NCBI RefSeq assembly: GCF_014197915.1
Contig: NZ_JACIGK010000008.1
Span: 1-64,000 of the forward strand
Direction of reading: 5' to 3'
Source of the DNA: Roseospira visakhapatnamensis
GTDB lineage: Bacteria > Pseudomonadota > Alphaproteobacteria > Rhodospirillales > Rhodospirillaceae
DNA: 64,000 nt
Both the position numbers and the translations under genes were made by a program. Shown in pieces: positions 1 through 9,578 of this stretch. The notes under the pieces were generated by a model. It was not told the origin of the DNA and made no database searches. It saw nothing but the letters and a program-made list of their open reading frames with translations. Numbering within the stretch: the stretch's first letter is position 1; the number at the start of each line of letters is the position of its first letter.

Positions 1-16
1 ATGCGGACCGACCTCC

Positions 17-33
17 TAACGGTCAGTCCGTTG
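17..33. terminator. Small hairpin 3' of the chemoreceptor gene
   Basis: AACGG (18-22) pairs with CCGTT (28-32) around a 5-base loop, about 60 bases past the minus-strand stop at 91. Read on the minus strand it has the CAACGG...TGACCGTT form seen at 6128 and 57232. There is no T-run, so termination is inferred from position only. Confidence 0.35.
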
Positions 34-90
34 AATCATAAAATCGATCCCATGGGAATCCCTGGCGACTCAACCCGACCCCAGAGCACT

Positions 91-2430
91 CTAGCCGGTA
101 ACCTCCAGGCCCTCCACCTTTTCGACCGCGATGGACAGCTCCGACAGCAGCTTGACCACCTCGGCGCTGGCGCGATGCAGGCCGTCCACCGCTTCCATCG
201 CGCTGTCCAGATCATCCATGGCGGCGGCGCGCACCGCTTGCACGCCCAGGCGATGCACGTCCGCGTGCGGCTTGTCCAGCGCCTTGAAGGCCGCGTGGTT
301 GCGGATGGTGGGGTCGGTCACCCCCTTGACCCATTTGCCGAGGCGGCAGCTGTGGTGGTCGGGAATATCGTGCTCGCGCCAGGTGTCGCGGCCGATCACG
401 GCGTCCACGATGCGCTTCTTGAAGACCACGTGATCGTTCTTGGCGACCTCCACCAGCACCATGGAGCCGCCGGTCTTGGAGATCCGCGCCACCTGCTCGT
501 TCAGGGTGCCGGTGGCGTTGTCCATGGACTGCAGGGACTGCTGAAGCTCGTCGTTGTTGCGGCGGGCCAGATCGGCGATGGCGCTGGTGCCCTGGGCGAT
601 CTCGTTGGCCGCCTGGGTCTGCTGGGTGAGGATGGAGGCGATGTCGCGCATGCGGTCGGTGACCGAGCCGATGCCGTCCGCGATCGAGCCCAGATGGCCG
701 CCCAGGTTGGTGACCACGCCACGGCCTTCCTCCACGGCCTTGGCGCCCTTTTCCATGGCCGAGACGATGCTGTCCATCTCGCCGCGCAGGGTGTCGATGC
801 GGTTGCGGATGTCCTCGGTGGCGCGGGCGGTCTGGCTGGCGAGCGACTTGACCTCGTTGGCCACCACGGCGAAGCCCTTGCCGGCGTCGCCGGCGCGCGC
901 CGCCTCGATGGTGGCGTTCAGCGCCAGCAGGTTGGTCTGGTCGGCGATGTCCTCGATCTGCTGCACGATCTCGCCGATCTGGGCCGACGCCTGGGCCAGG
1001 GTATCGACGCGGTCGGCGGCGTCGCGCACCGCGTTGTGAATCCCCTCCATGGTGTTGACCGCCGCGCCGGCCCCGCTGACGCCCTGGTCGGCGGTGCCGC
1101 GCGTGTCCTCGGCCTCGTGGGCGGCATGGTCGGAGGACGCCGAGATTTCCTGCGTCGAGGCGACCATCTCCTCGACGGCCGAGGCCATGGCCTGCGACTG
1201 GACGTTGGCGGCGTTCACGTTGCGGGTGACATGGGCCATGATGACGATGGCCTCGTTGGCCTGAACGGCGGCGGCGACCACACCGCGCAGGTTGGCGCGG
1301 GCGGCGGTGGCCAGCGTTTTCTGACGGACCTGGACCTCGGCCAGTTCGGTCTTCAAGGTCTGCTCGGTCTCGTGCAACCCCGCGGCGACATCGCTGAACT
1401 CGCGCATCGACCGCAGCATGCGCGGGATCTCCCACTTTCCCTTGGCCTCCGGTATGGAGGTGGAGAAGTCCCGCGCCGCCAGACGCCGCAGGGTCTCCGT
1501 CACCTGGCGTACGGGACTGGAGATGCTGATGGCGATCCAACTGCCGATGACCAGCGCCAGGATCAGGGTGCCGGCGGTGGCGCCCACGGCCAGCCAGCGG
1601 GCCGTGTCCATGCGCGCCAGATAGGGGGCGATGTCCAGGGCGATGGTGGCCACGCCGATGGTGCGGCCGGAGAAGTCCACCACCGGCTCGGCCATCACCG
1701 CCATCGCCAGGTCGTCCAGGCGCACGGTCTCGATCACCGTGTCGCCCTGCATGACGGACTCCATGGCGTCCGTGCCGATCAGGACCGTGTCCCCGGTGTT
1801 GGCGAAGGCCTCGAACGTGCCGTTCGCCGCCGGCAGGTAGAGGGCCACCCGGACATCGTTGTCGTCGTCGAACGCCTGGAAGAAGGACTGGTCGAAGGAC
1901 AGGCCGAACTCCACGGTGCCCACATGGATGCCCTCGTGGCTGACCGGCATCACCCCGCGCATGCCCAGGCCGGCCACGCCGTGCTCCAGCCCCCGGATGG
2001 AGGCGCGGCGGGTGTTGGCCTCGACCACCGTGGCGCGGAAGGCCGACAGGTCGTCCCCGAACGTCTCGGGCTTGTGGACCCGCAGGAACGAGGTGGCGGG
2101 CGGCAGATGGAACTGGAACTGGCGGACGCCATGCTCGTCGTGCAGGGACTGGAAGGCCGGTCCGTAGTGGTCAAGCAGGGCCTCGCGGTCCTGTTCGGCC
2201 ATGGCGCGTCCGGTCAGCGGTGCCTTGGCCACCAGATTCGCCAGCGCGAGCGAGCTGTCGCCCTCTTGCTCCAGTCGGTATTCAAGCACGTCGAACAGAT
2301 TCGCCAACTGGCGGACCTGGGACTCGGACGTGATTCGGTTCATGAACGACGTGAACACCAGGGAGATCACCAAGGCTGTGATCAAGGCGACACCGCCAAG
2401 AGCCACGATCAAGCGAAGAAAAATGTTCAT
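91..2430 (-). CDS. Methyl-accepting chemotaxis protein with C-terminal CZB zinc-binding domain
   Basis: Membrane chemoreceptor of 779 aa that would signal through CheA/CheW. Residues about 5-27 form the first membrane helix, a periplasmic Cache-like sensor follows, and a second helix lies near 280-300 with a HAMP region after it. The cytoplasmic signalling domain carries the conserved hairpin tip with [20 protein letters not shown]. The last ~115 residues are a CZB domain: His667, Cys695 (in SCRLGKW), His722 and His726 match the 3His/1Cys zinc site known from this family, which in other bacteria senses zinc or oxidants such as HOCl. No che genes are adjacent, so this is an orphan receptor. 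The family call is firm; the ligand is unknown. Confidence 0.93.
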   Translation of the reverse strand: MNIFLRLIVALGGVALITALVISLVFTSFMNRITSESQVRQLANLFDVLEYRLEQEGDSSLALANLVAKAPLTGRAMAEQDREALLDHYGPAFQSLHDEHGVRQFQFHLPPATSFLRVHKPETFGDDLSAFRATVVEANTRRASIRGLEHGVAGLGMRGVMPVSHEGIHVGTVEFGLSFDQSFFQAFDDDNDVRVALYLPAANGTFEAFANTGDTVLIGTDAMESVMQGDTVIETVRLDDLAMAVMAEPVVDFSGRTIGVATIALDIAPYLARMDTARWLAVGATAGTLILALVIGSWIAISISSPVRQVTETLRRLAARDFSTSIPEAKGKWEIPRMLRSMREFSDVAAGLHETEQTLKTELAEVQVRQKTLATAARANLRGVVAAAVQANEAIVIMAHVTRNVNAANVQSQAMASAVEEMVASTQEISASSDHAAHEAEDTRGTADQGVSGAGAAVNTMEGIHNAVRDAADRVDTLAQASAQIGEIVQQIEDIADQTNLLALNATIEAARAGDAGKGFAVVANEVKSLASQTARATEDIRNRIDTLRGEMDSIVSAMEKGAKAVEEGRGVVTNLGGHLGSIADGIGSVTDRMRDIASILTQQTQAANEIAQGTSAIADLARRNNDELQQSLQSMDNATGTLNEQVARISKTGGSMVLVEVAKNDHVVFKKRIVDAVIGRDTWREHDIPDHHSCRLGKWVKGVTDPTIRNHAAFKALDKPHADVHRLGVQAVRAAAMDDLDSAMEAVDGLHRASAEVVKLLSELSIAVEKVEGLEVTG

Positions 2431-2715
2431 GTGGCTTACCCGCGCTCATTCTTCTGGTGAAAAAGAATACCGTTTCATTACACCCGCAGTTTCATGACGC
2501 CGGCCTCGCCGACTGAAGCCGGCGTCAGTATAGGCCGTGCCACACATCCATGAAAGGTGAACAATCAACCAAATAACGGCTCTCGTGACCTGGGACGGAC
2601 CAGACTGTCGTCTCGGGTCACGAGCGGAGCGCCCGGTTTCGACCTCAAGGGTGTGCCCAGGCGGCCCGGGCCAGGGGGTGTTGCCGATCGCCCCCCGGCT
2701 TACCGGTCGGCGAGA
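2431..2715. other. Intergenic region with two inverted repeats upstream of the chemoreceptor gene
   Basis: This noncoding gap lies between the esterase stop (2716) and the chemoreceptor start (2430), both minus strand. It holds two inverted repeats: GACGCCGGC (2497-2505) with GCCGGCGTC (2519-2527), and CTCGTGACC (2582-2590) with GGTCACGAG (2616-2624). The second could end esterase transcription and the first lies in the probable promoter region of the receptor. No convincing promoter hexamers were picked out. Confidence 0.4.
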
Positions 2716-3426
2716 TCAGGGGGCCAGGGCCCGGGTCAGGGCGTCCCGGGCCACGGCCAGACCCTGGGGATCGATACCATGTTCGAGGCCGGGGCAGCCA
2801 TGGGTTGTCACCGCCAAACCGGCCGCGCGCAACCCGGCCTCGGCCAGGGCCATCGCCGGGAACGGGACCACGGGGTCGTCCTCGCCATGGATCAGCGTGA
2901 TCGGTGGCCGCGCGGTGACGGCATCGGCCAGGGTGGCGGCGCCGGTCAGCGCGCCGGAAAAACCCACCACGGTCGCCACCGCGCGCGGGCGCCGCAGGGC
3001 GCAGCGCAGCGCCATCATCGTGCCCTGGGAAAACCCCACCAGGGCCAGCCGGTCGGCGGTCAGCGCCTGGGCCTCCAGCAGCGCATCCAGAAACGCGTCC
3101 AGCCGCGGTTGCGCGGCGGCGGCGCCGGCATCCAGGGCGTCGAGGGCCGTCGCCAGGGTGGCCGGGTCGCGCCGGGCCATCTCCGGATCATAGCGGGCGA
3201 GACTGAACCACTGCCGGCCGAAGGGCGCCATCTCGCAGGGCTCCGGCGCGTTCGGAGCCACGAACAGGGCGTGGGGCAGGGCCGGCGCCAGGTGCGGCGC
3301 CAGACCGATCAGGTCATGGCCGTCGGCGCCATAGCCATGCAGCAGAACCACCAGATGGCGCGGCGGGCCGCCGCTGGCCGGGGGCAGGGCGGGACCGTCG
3401 AGGGGCAGCGTATCGAAGGCGGGCAT
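2716..3426 (-). CDS. Phospholipase/carboxylesterase family alpha/beta hydrolase
   Basis: Cytoplasmic serine esterase of 236 aa in the YpfH/carboxylesterase (acyl-protein-thioesterase-like) family. LLHGYGADGHDL near residue 30 is the oxyanion-hole region. The nucleophile is Ser133 in GFSQG, with Asp184 in GEDDPVVP and His216 in LEHGID completing the triad at the expected spacing. The frame stays open far upstream, but ATG at 3426 gives the family-typical length and sits just after the ycjF stop at 3435. That 8-base spacing suggests co-transcription with ycjX-ycjF. The natural substrate cannot be told from sequence. Confidence 0.88.
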   Translation of the reverse strand: MPAFDTLPLDGPALPPASGGPPRHLVVLLHGYGADGHDLIGLAPHLAPALPHALFVAPNAPEPCEMAPFGRQWFSLARYDPEMARRDPATLATALDALDAGAAAAQPRLDAFLDALLEAQALTADRLALVGFSQGTMMALRCALRRPRAVATVVGFSGALTGAATLADAVTARPPITLIHGEDDPVVPFPAMALAEAGLRAAGLAVTTHGCPGLEHGIDPQGLAVARDALTRALAP

Positions 3427-3434
3427 CGGCTCTC

Positions 3435-4490
3435 CTATCCCTGCATGAGGGTGTGGAGCATGCCGTTGCGCTCCGCGGGCTCGAAGGGCAGGGGCCGGCA
3501 GATCTCGATGGACCGCACCCCCAGGCGCAAGGCCCGCAGGCCGGAGATGGAGCCTTCCGCGAAGCGGGCGGAGACCTTCTCGGCCAGGCTGCCGCCCAAC
3601 GCGTTGGCCACGGCCTCGCCGGCCGGATCGGCCGCCATCGCCAGGGCGGCGCTGACGACCACCGAGCGGGTCAGGTACAGGGTCGCCAGACCGCCGGGGC
3701 GCAGGCCGTAGATCTCGGCCACCTTGCGCACCATGACGACACCCCTCCAGACGACGATGGCCATGTCCAGGGCGGGATGCGGACTGATGGCCGTGGCCCC
3801 GAGCACGGTCATGGCGTTGCCGCGCACGGCGCGGCGCGCCTCCTGGTCCAGCGGCACCAGCACGGCGCCCCGGAACTGCTTGAGGATGGCCGCGCATTCG
3901 GTCTGCCCCTGGACCCGGTGGCGGAAGTCGCGCACCAGATCGGGGCGGCGCTCGTGCACCATGGACAGCAGGGGCGCCAGCGCCTTGGACAGCCGCCGGG
4001 CCGAGTCCTGCTCCAGCGCCGTCTCCATCTCCTTGCGGAAGCGGGCGACGTCGCGCAGGCGTCGCACGGTGCGCAGTTCCGCTTCCACGGATACGCCGAG
4101 CGCCCCGAGGAAGGCCAGCGCAAGGGCCGTCAGCAGGCCGCCGCCGATGGGGTCGCGGGACCATACGTCGATCAGCGAGATGACGGTGTCGTAGACCAGC
4201 AGGGCGCCCATCAGCGCCACCAGCAGCCAGATCGCCCGTCCCCATCGGGAGGAGCCGGCGACCTTGGTCGCGCGGGCGGCCTTGGCCTCGTCCCCGGCGG
4301 AGGTGTCGGCCGGCGGGGGAGTGCGGGCGGTGTGCGGAACCGGACCGAGACTGGCCGGCATCGGCGTGGTTACCGCGCCGGGCATTGCCCCGAGGGGCGC
4401 GCGCTGGGGCTTGGCGGTCGACATGACCAGGGCGGGGTCGACCACGCCGGGCTGGCGCGGTACCGGCCGTAGGGGATCATGGGCATTCAT
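3435..4490 (-). CDS. ycjF: YcjF/TIGR01620 family membrane protein (DUF697)
   Basis: Inner-membrane protein of 351 aa. The first ~85 residues are Pro/Ala-rich and low complexity. Two hydrophobic segments follow (about 84-105 and 118-140), then a mostly helical C-terminal domain of the DUF697/YcjF type. Its ATG overlaps the ycjX stop in an ATGA arrangement, so the two are translationally coupled. The pair is conserved in proteobacteria and linked to envelope or phage-shock stress. The molecular role is not settled. Confidence 0.85.
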   Translation of the reverse strand: MNAHDPLRPVPRQPGVVDPALVMSTAKPQRAPLGAMPGAVTTPMPASLGPVPHTARTPPPADTSAGDEAKAARATKVAGSSRWGRAIWLLVALMGALLVYDTVISLIDVWSRDPIGGGLLTALALAFLGALGVSVEAELRTVRRLRDVARFRKEMETALEQDSARRLSKALAPLLSMVHERRPDLVRDFRHRVQGQTECAAILKQFRGAVLVPLDQEARRAVRGNAMTVLGATAISPHPALDMAIVVWRGVVMVRKVAEIYGLRPGGLATLYLTRSVVVSAALAMAADPAGEAVANALGGSLAEKVSARFAEGSISGLRALRLGVRSIEICRPLPFEPAERNGMLHTLMQG

Positions 4491-5869
4491 CGCATGTCCT
4501 CGCCGATCAAGTAGTTAAGCACCTCCGGCATGCGGATGTTGGGAAAGCCGCCATGCCGCCAGGAGGGATCGGGGCGCGGCTGGAAGTCCCAGTACCGATA
4601 GCGGAACGCCTCCCAGTCCGGCGGGAAGTCAAGCGGGATGGCGCCGGGTTCCAGGGGCGTATCGGTGTCATCGCCGGGCCGGCGGCCGAGCAGGATCTCG
4701 CGCCCGTTGTCGGCGCGCCGGGTGTCCTCGGTGCAGCGGATGGCGGCGACGGCCGCCACGTCGATCCCGGCCGCGACCTTGATGGCGTTGTCTTCATCCA
4801 GCACATGGAGCATCCGCCGGGTCAGGTTCTCCAGGTGCAGGCGGTCGCCGCGGATCACGTGGTCGGCCTTGGTGGCGGCGAACAGTACCTTGGAGATGCG
4901 CCGTCCGGTGAGCCACGACAAGGGCGTATTGTGGCCGTGCCGGAAGCTGTGCAGCGCCGAGGACAGCGCCGCGCTCATGTCGGCGAAGACTTCCCGTCCC
5001 TCGTTAAGCGCGGTCAGCGTGTCCACCAGCACGATCTGGCGGTCCAGTCCGGCGAAGTGGCGGCGGAAGAACGTCCGCACCACCTTGTCCTGATAGTCGC
5101 GGAACTTGGCGCGGAACGCCTCGTGCAGGGAGCCGGCGGCCGGTGTCGCGCCGCCGAGCCCCGGCATGGGGCAAAAGCGCAGCACCGCCGCGCCGCGCAG
5201 GTCGGCCGGGTTCAGGAACCGGCCGGGTTGCAGGTAGCGCAAGCCCGTGTCGGCGCAGGCGCGGAGGTAGTCGGTGTACAGGCTGGCCGCCTGCTCGGCC
5301 CAGTCCTCGTCGTGCGGATCGCCGGGGGCGCGGGCGTCCATGAAGGTCAGCCAGTCGCCCGACAGCGCGGCCCGCGACCCCGCGCGGGCCTGCGTGAGCA
5401 TGGCGTCCGACCAGCTCTCGAACGTCTGTGAGAGCATGGGCAGGTCCACCAGCCACTCCCCGGGGTAGTCCACGATCTCCAACTGGAGCACGCCCTCGGT
5501 CAGGCCCAGGCGGGTGGCGGCGGCGCTGCGCAGGCCGTCGCCGGTGCGGCGGTAGCGGATGTCCACGCGGATGCGCGAGATGCCCCGGGTCGGCTCGGGC
5601 CAGTGGGGCTGTTCGCCGGTCAGGGCCTTGACCGCCTGGGCATAGGGGAACTCGGGAATGGTGGCGTTGGCGTCATGGCGCAGCACGGCGCCGATCAGGC
5701 GGCCGTCGTCGAAGGGATCGAAGTTGCGCAAGGGGCTGATGGTGGCGGCGGTATCGGCCCGCAACAGGGTGTGGATCAGCGAGGTGATGAACACCGTCTT
5801 GCCCGAGCGGGACAAGCCCGTTACCCCCAAGTAAAGCCGGCGTGCCAGCAGGTCGTCCAGGATCGTCAT
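4487..5869 (-). CDS. ycjX: YcjX family P-loop NTPase (DUF463)
   Basis: Predicted cytoplasmic GTPase/ATPase of 460 aa in the YcjX family. Walker A is Gly18 to Thr25 (GLSRSGKT) close to the N-terminus. Later conserved blocks include LEIVDYPGEWLVDLP, which supplies a DxPG switch-like motif, and LFAATKADHV, a TKAD specificity-type motif. The length is normal for the family. It heads a three-gene minus-strand unit ycjX-ycjF-esterase. It likely works with the membrane partner YcjF, but its substrate process is unknown. Confidence 0.92.
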   Translation of the reverse strand: MTILDDLLARRLYLGVTGLSRSGKTVFITSLIHTLLRADTAATISPLRNFDPFDDGRLIGAVLRHDANATIPEFPYAQAVKALTGEQPHWPEPTRGISRIRVDIRYRRTGDGLRSAAATRLGLTEGVLQLEIVDYPGEWLVDLPMLSQTFESWSDAMLTQARAGSRAALSGDWLTFMDARAPGDPHDEDWAEQAASLYTDYLRACADTGLRYLQPGRFLNPADLRGAAVLRFCPMPGLGGATPAAGSLHEAFRAKFRDYQDKVVRTFFRRHFAGLDRQIVLVDTLTALNEGREVFADMSAALSSALHSFRHGHNTPLSWLTGRRISKVLFAATKADHVIRGDRLHLENLTRRMLHVLDEDNAIKVAAGIDVAAVAAIRCTEDTRRADNGREILLGRRPGDDTDTPLEPGAIPLDFPPDWEAFRYRYWDFQPRPDPSWRHGGFPNIRMPEVLNYLIGEDMR

Positions 5870-6044
5870 CAGTAGACCCGTCTTGTGTGAACCTCAGCCC
5901 CGAGGGCCGATCGCGCCCATCGAGGGTCAGGACCATGCTAAGTCCTGACAGCGTTTGGGGCCACCGTGAACGCGACCGGCTCGGCGGGCCAACAGGATGC
6001 GGGCCCGGCGTCACCGTCACGGCGCCGGATTTATATTCAGGCCC
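5870..6044. other. Upstream region of ycjX
   Basis: Noncoding stretch upstream of the minus-strand ycjX start. It should contain the ycjX promoter, but I see no confident hexamers and no ORF that looks real. Confidence 0.4.
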
Positions 6045-6099
6045 GGGCGCCCGCGAGGCGCCCAGGGTCAACAAGCCCGGGCGCCCGCAGGGCGCCCGG
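6045..6099. repeat. Tandem pair of GGGCGCC hairpins
   Basis: Hairpin 1 is GGGCGCC (6045-6051), 5-base loop, GGCGCCC (6057-6063). Hairpin 2 is CCGGGCGCC (6077-6085), 5-base loop, GGCGCCCGG (6091-6099). The same stem and loop size recur at 31276, 31309 and 62847. The pair lies beyond the soxW 3' end, so it may act as a terminator or a REP-like repeat. Confidence 0.65.
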
Positions 6100-6127
6100 G
6101 GAGGGGGACCGTGCCGGTCACCGACTG

Positions 6128-6152
6128 CAACGGTCATTCTCAGTGACCGTTG
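6128..6152 (-). terminator. Hairpin immediately 3' of soxW
   Basis: CAACGGTCA (6128-6136) pairs perfectly with TGACCGTTG (6144-6152) around a 7-base loop. It starts 3 bases past the soxW stop codon. There is no T-tract, so termination, possibly Rho-assisted, or mRNA 3'-end protection is inferred from position. Confidence 0.6.
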
Positions 6153-6155
6153 GCA

Positions 6156-6782
6156 TCACTGGGCGGCGGCCTCGCGAGCGGCCAGGGTCTCGGCCACGTA
6201 GCTCTGGAAGTGGGCGTCGCCCTCGTAGCCCTTCTGCTTCACCCACTCGAAGGCGGCGGTGAAGGTATGCTTGCCGAAGGCGCCCTGCATGGTGAACACG
6301 GCGGCGTCCTTGCCGGTCAGGCCCGCGGCGTCGGCCGGGTCCTCGGGCATGAACACGAAGGTGGGCGTGAACAGGATGCCCCAGCGGCGCGCCAGGGCCT
6401 TTTCCGTCATCACCTCGCCGTCCAGGTCGGTGACCGAGCGGTCGCCGAACAGGTTGAGCTGCACGACATTGTAGTTCTCCTTCACGTAGGCATGGATGGC
6501 CGGATCGCCCAGCAGTTCCGTATTGACCTGCTTGCAGTAGATGCAGCCGCGCTGCTCGAACACCACCACCAGGCGTTTACCGTCGGCGTGGCTGTCGGCC
6601 AGATCCTCCGGTAGGTCCAGGAACGACTGCAGGAAGAAGTCGTGGTGATAGAGGCCGTCCTCGCCCAGGGTGGGGGCGATCATCTCGCCCTCGGCGGCGC
6701 GGCCGGGGGCGGCGGCCAGGGTGGCGGCTCCAAGGGTCAGCACGGCCAGGGCACGCCATAAGCGCCACGAAAACATGGTCAT
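6156..6782 (-). CDS. soxW: Periplasmic thioredoxin SoxW
   Basis: Thioredoxin-fold protein of 208 aa with an N-terminal signal peptide (hydrophobic 8-27, cleavage near PGRAA-EG at about 30). The redox motif is Cys80-Ile-Tyr-Cys83 in RGCIYCKQ, and the cis-Pro loop is FTPTFVF. In Sox systems SoxW takes electrons from the membrane transporter SoxV, which is encoded at 12312 in this window, and keeps SoxY or related thiols reduced. The gene sits 59 bases downstream of soxS and diverges from soxXYZAB. The assignment rests on the fold plus the Sox context. Confidence 0.85.
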   Translation of the reverse strand: MTMFSWRLWRALAVLTLGAATLAAAPGRAAEGEMIAPTLGEDGLYHHDFFLQSFLDLPEDLADSHADGKRLVVVFEQRGCIYCKQVNTELLGDPAIHAYVKENYNVVQLNLFGDRSVTDLDGEVMTEKALARRWGILFTPTFVFMPEDPADAAGLTGKDAAVFTMQGAFGKHTFTAAFEWVKQKGYEGDAHFQSYVAETLAAREAAAQ

Positions 6783-6841
6783 GGGTGAGATCCTCCCTGT
6801 GGATTGTGTTCTTTGAATGACGGGGGCAGGGGCGGGGGCGC

Positions 6842-7300
6842 CTACGATCCGCTTTCGCGAAGGATCTTCGGCAGTTTCTCCAAAAGCGAGCCGAGCTGGA
6901 ACCAGAAGAACTCATCGCCGGCGTAGCCGGTGATGCGTCCTACCTCCGCACCGTCGTGCACCAGCACGAAGGTCGGCGTGAACGAAACGCCGCGCACGGC
7001 CTTCAGGTCGGTGGGCCAGGGGTCATGAAGGTTCACCCGGCGCAACGGGGCCATCCGCGATTCCGCCGTCTTGGGATAAATGGATCCCAGGTCCGCGTGC
7101 CACTGCTTGCACCAGGAACACCCGGCCGATTCGAACATCACCAGTTCGGCCGCGCGGGCCGCGCCGGTCGCGCCCGCCCAGGCCAGCACGAGGACCCCGA
7201 TCCAGACCCCGGCGATCACCCGGGTGGTCGCCGGGGGGATCCGCCGGATCCCGGCCGGCGGGCACGCCGCCGCACCAGCACGGGGTATCACGTGTGTCAT
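6842..7300 (-). CDS. soxS: SoxS-like periplasmic thioredoxin
   Basis: Small thioredoxin-like protein of 152 aa. The N-terminus has a long positively charged region, then a hydrophobic segment (28-47) ending in an AARAA-type cleavage site near residue 50. Cys60-Ser-Trp-Cys63 is the redox motif and SFTPTFVL the cis-Pro loop. Paracoccus SoxS has this size and fold and reactivates the SoxYZ carrier. Divergent placement from soxX with soxW behind it supports that role. Other starts inside the long n-region are possible. It could simply be a second SoxW-type reductant. Confidence 0.78.
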   Translation of the reverse strand: MTHVIPRAGAAACPPAGIRRIPPATTRVIAGVWIGVLVLAWAGATGAARAAELVMFESAGCSWCKQWHADLGSIYPKTAESRMAPLRRVNLHDPWPTDLKAVRGVSFTPTFVLVHDGAEVGRITGYAGDEFFWFQLGSLLEKLPKILRESGS

Positions 7301-7874
7301 GTCGTCCTCCCAGGATGGACCCGCTTGACGTCACCGGCGGGTCGCCGTCGCGCCCCACGGGCGCCTGTTGGACGGACGGTACGCCGCAGGGCCGATCCTC
7401 GGCACACTAAAAACTGAGCCTTGCCATGGGAGAAACGATCCGTCATGCTTCCATTATAGAAATCTAATGAGCCAGGCGCCAGCCATCTCTGGGGGCGAAA
7501 ACCGGGCTCGCCGAAGGGAGGAGTTTTTGTGCGGTGCATCGACCAGCGGCCACGGGCGGCGTGGATCATGGTCGTGTCCGCTCAACACCGCGATCCAGGG
7601 GATCGTCGGGCATAAACCATACAGTTCCGTCGGGGTTGTTTCTCGGCCGGTGTCCCACCGCCGGAGGGCGCGGATCCGCGCGGTTCGGACCGGATCGGCC
7701 AGGGAGGGGCGGCGACGACATCGTCGACGCGCGGGTGAGTCACCCGTGGATCCCGGCCGTGCCCGATGATCGTCCGGACGGCCGTTGGCGCCGCTGGCCT
7801 GATGTCGAGATCCAAGACCGTCATGTCACCGGCACCAAGACCGGGACGCCATGAACAGGGAGGAAACCGGGACC
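7301..7874. promoter_or_regulatory. Divergent soxS / soxXYZAB control region
   Basis: 574 noncoding bases lie between the divergent soxS and soxX starts. A perfect TATAAT on the minus strand (plus 7453-7458, ATTATA), in a locally AT-rich patch, is a candidate -10 for soxSW. No matching -35 is visible. No soxR-type regulator gene lies nearby. Upstream of soxX I see an aGGGAGG Shine-Dalgarno at about 7857-7863. Confidence 0.45.
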
Positions 7875-8372
7875 ATGATGTCGATCGGACGGACAACGCC
7901 GAGGATCATCTCCGCCGGTCTGGCCCTCGGGCTGGGCCTGCTGAGCGGGACGCCGGGTGCCCTTGCCGGTGATCCCGTCACCCCCTTTACCATCGTGGAC
8001 GGCTACACCGTGCCGGACTCGCTGACCGAGACCCCGGGCGATCCGGAGCGCGGCCGCAAGTGGGTCATCAATCGCAAGCTGGGCAACTGTCTGAGTTGCC
8101 ACGAGATGCCCATCCCCGAGGAACAGTTCCATGGCCAGACCGGTCCGGCGCTGTACGGGGTGGCCGATGTCTATGACGAGGGCGAGTTGCGGCTCCGCCT
8201 CGTCGATCCCAAGGCGCTGAACCCCTATTCGATGATGCCGTCCTTCCACAAGGTCGACGGCCTCCATCGGGTGCTGAGCGGGTTCGAGGGCAAGCCCATC
8301 CTCTCGGCCCAGCAGGTCGAGGATGTGATCGCCTACCTGATGACCCTGCGCGACACCAGCAAGCGCCGGTAA
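7875..8372 (+). CDS. soxX: Sulfur oxidation c-type cytochrome SoxX
   Basis: Monoheme cytochrome c subunit of the SoxAX complex, which oxidatively joins thiosulfate to the SoxY cysteine in the periplasm. The protein is 165 aa with a signal peptide ending near GALAG. One heme motif, CLSCH, is present, followed by GPALYGVAD and a Met-containing region (NPYSMMPSFHK) supplying the distal ligand. ATG 7875 is preferred over ATG 7851 because GGGAGG sits 11 bases before it and the signal peptide then starts cleanly. First gene of soxXYZAB. Confidence 0.92.
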   Translation: MMSIGRTTPRIISAGLALGLGLLSGTPGALAGDPVTPFTIVDGYTVPDSLTETPGDPERGRKWVINRKLGNCLSCHEMPIPEEQFHGQTGPALYGVADVYDEGELRLRLVDPKALNPYSMMPSFHKVDGLHRVLSGFEGKPILSAQQVEDVIAYLMTLRDTSKRR

Positions 8373-8487
8373 GGCGCGCGACGCGCGGGGGGCAGGCGGG
8401 CCCCTCGGGGAGGACGCCGGCGGCCATGGCCCCGCCTCCGCCCCGAGTCCCATCATGACGACAGGAAATCCAAGGAGAGACAGGACG

Positions 8488-8964
8488 ATGAAGGACGAGC
8501 TTGAAACTGGAGGCGTCAGCCGACGGACGCTGATGGTCAGCCTGGGCGGCGGTGCCGCCGTGACCACCGCGATGACGCTGGTGCCGGGCCTGTCCCTGGC
8601 CGGTGAGGCCGAGGTGCAGGCGATCATCGACCAGATGGCCGAGGGCACGCCCGTCGACGGCGGCGTGGAACTGGACTTGCCGGAGATCGCCGAGAACGGC
8701 AACACGGTGCCGGTGACCGTTACCGTGGACGCGCCGATGACCGCCGACTCCTACGTGAAGACGGTCATGGTGATGGCCGACGGCAATCCCCAGGCGGAGG
8801 TGGCCCGCTTCAACTTCACGCCCGCCTGCGGCACCGCATCCGCCTCGACCCGCATGCGCCTGGCCGGCACCCAGACCATCATCGCCGCCGCGCAGATGAA
8901 CGACGGCAGCACCATGGTCGGCCGCAAGCTGGTCAAGGTAACCATCGGCGGGTGCGGCGGCTGA
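8488..8964 (+). CDS. soxY: Thiosulfate oxidation carrier protein SoxY
   Basis: Periplasmic sulfur carrier of 158 aa. Twin-arginine signal with SRRTLMV followed by a hydrophobic stretch and LSLAG. The defining C-terminus GGCGG is present: its Cys carries the sulfur intermediate on a swinging arm. ATG 8488 has AAGGAGA upstream and places the Tat motif near the N-terminus, so it is favoured over ATG 8455. SoxY is expected to pair with SoxZ (next gene) and to be exported with it as a heterodimer. Confidence 0.95.
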   Translation: MKDELETGGVSRRTLMVSLGGGAAVTTAMTLVPGLSLAGEAEVQAIIDQMAEGTPVDGGVELDLPEIAENGNTVPVTVTVDAPMTADSYVKTVMVMADGNPQAEVARFNFTPACGTASASTRMRLAGTQTIIAAAQMNDGSTMVGRKLVKVTIGGCGG

Positions 8965-9025
8965 CGCCGGCACCCCCCCTGACGCACCCAGTCACGACGA
9001 CGCAAGACCTTAGGAGAGACCGGCG

Positions 9026-9352
9026 ATGGCGAAGATTCGGCCGCGCGTGAAGGCCCCCAAGAAGGCGGCCATGGGCGAGATCATCGAGATCAAGACCCTC
9101 ATCAACCATGCCATGGAATCGGGGCAGCGCAAGGACAGCGGCGGCAACACGATTCCCCGGCAGATCATCAACCGCTTCGTGGTGACCCTGAACGGTCGCG
9201 AGGTGTTCTCCACCGACCTGTTCCCCTCGGTTTCGGCCAATCCCTACGTGGCCTTCTTCCTCAAGGCCGAGGAAAGCGGTGACCTGACGTTCACCTGGCA
9301 CGATGACGACGGGTCCGTTTACGAGGACACCAAGTCGATTGAGGTGGCCTGA
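9026..9352 (+). CDS. soxZ: Thiosulfate oxidation carrier complex protein SoxZ
   Basis: SoxZ, 108 aa, an immunoglobulin-like partner of SoxY that has no signal peptide of its own. It starts with IRPRVKAP and contains the family block GEIIEIKTLINHAMESG, then the C-terminal DGSVYEDTKSI. AGGAGAG precedes ATG 9026. It follows soxY by 61 bases. Confidence 0.95.
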   Translation: MAKIRPRVKAPKKAAMGEIIEIKTLINHAMESGQRKDSGGNTIPRQIINRFVVTLNGREVFSTDLFPSVSANPYVAFFLKAEESGDLTFTWHDDDGSVYEDTKSIEVA

Positions 9353-9578
9353 TCCGGACCCGGCCCGGGACACGCGGCGGCGCTCGACGGCGAAGACCCG
9401 CCGCCGTCGTGTGCCCCGGGACCGTTCGGCGCGGACCCGCCGATCGTCATGTCACGATACCCAGGGCGATGAGACCGCCCGCTGGCAAGGAAAAGACAAG
9501 CAAGTGGATCAATAACGTAAGGAAAATACATAAAAACCGGGGCAGATCCAAAACATGCTCGGGAACCAGGGAGGAACC

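Noticed and set aside
1-2460. Long plus-strand open frame of 819 codons over the chemoreceptor
   Set aside because: It is the antisense shadow of a clear MCP gene; its translation is low-complexity Gly/His/Asp/Val sequence with no family match.
6045-6099. Possible CRISPR-like repeats
   Set aside because: Only two short palindromic units with no spacer periodicity and no cas genes; better read as tandem terminator-like hairpins.
7297-7569. 90-codon minus-strand frame between soxS and soxX
   Set aside because: No ribosome site and no protein-like composition; it lies in the divergent promoter region.
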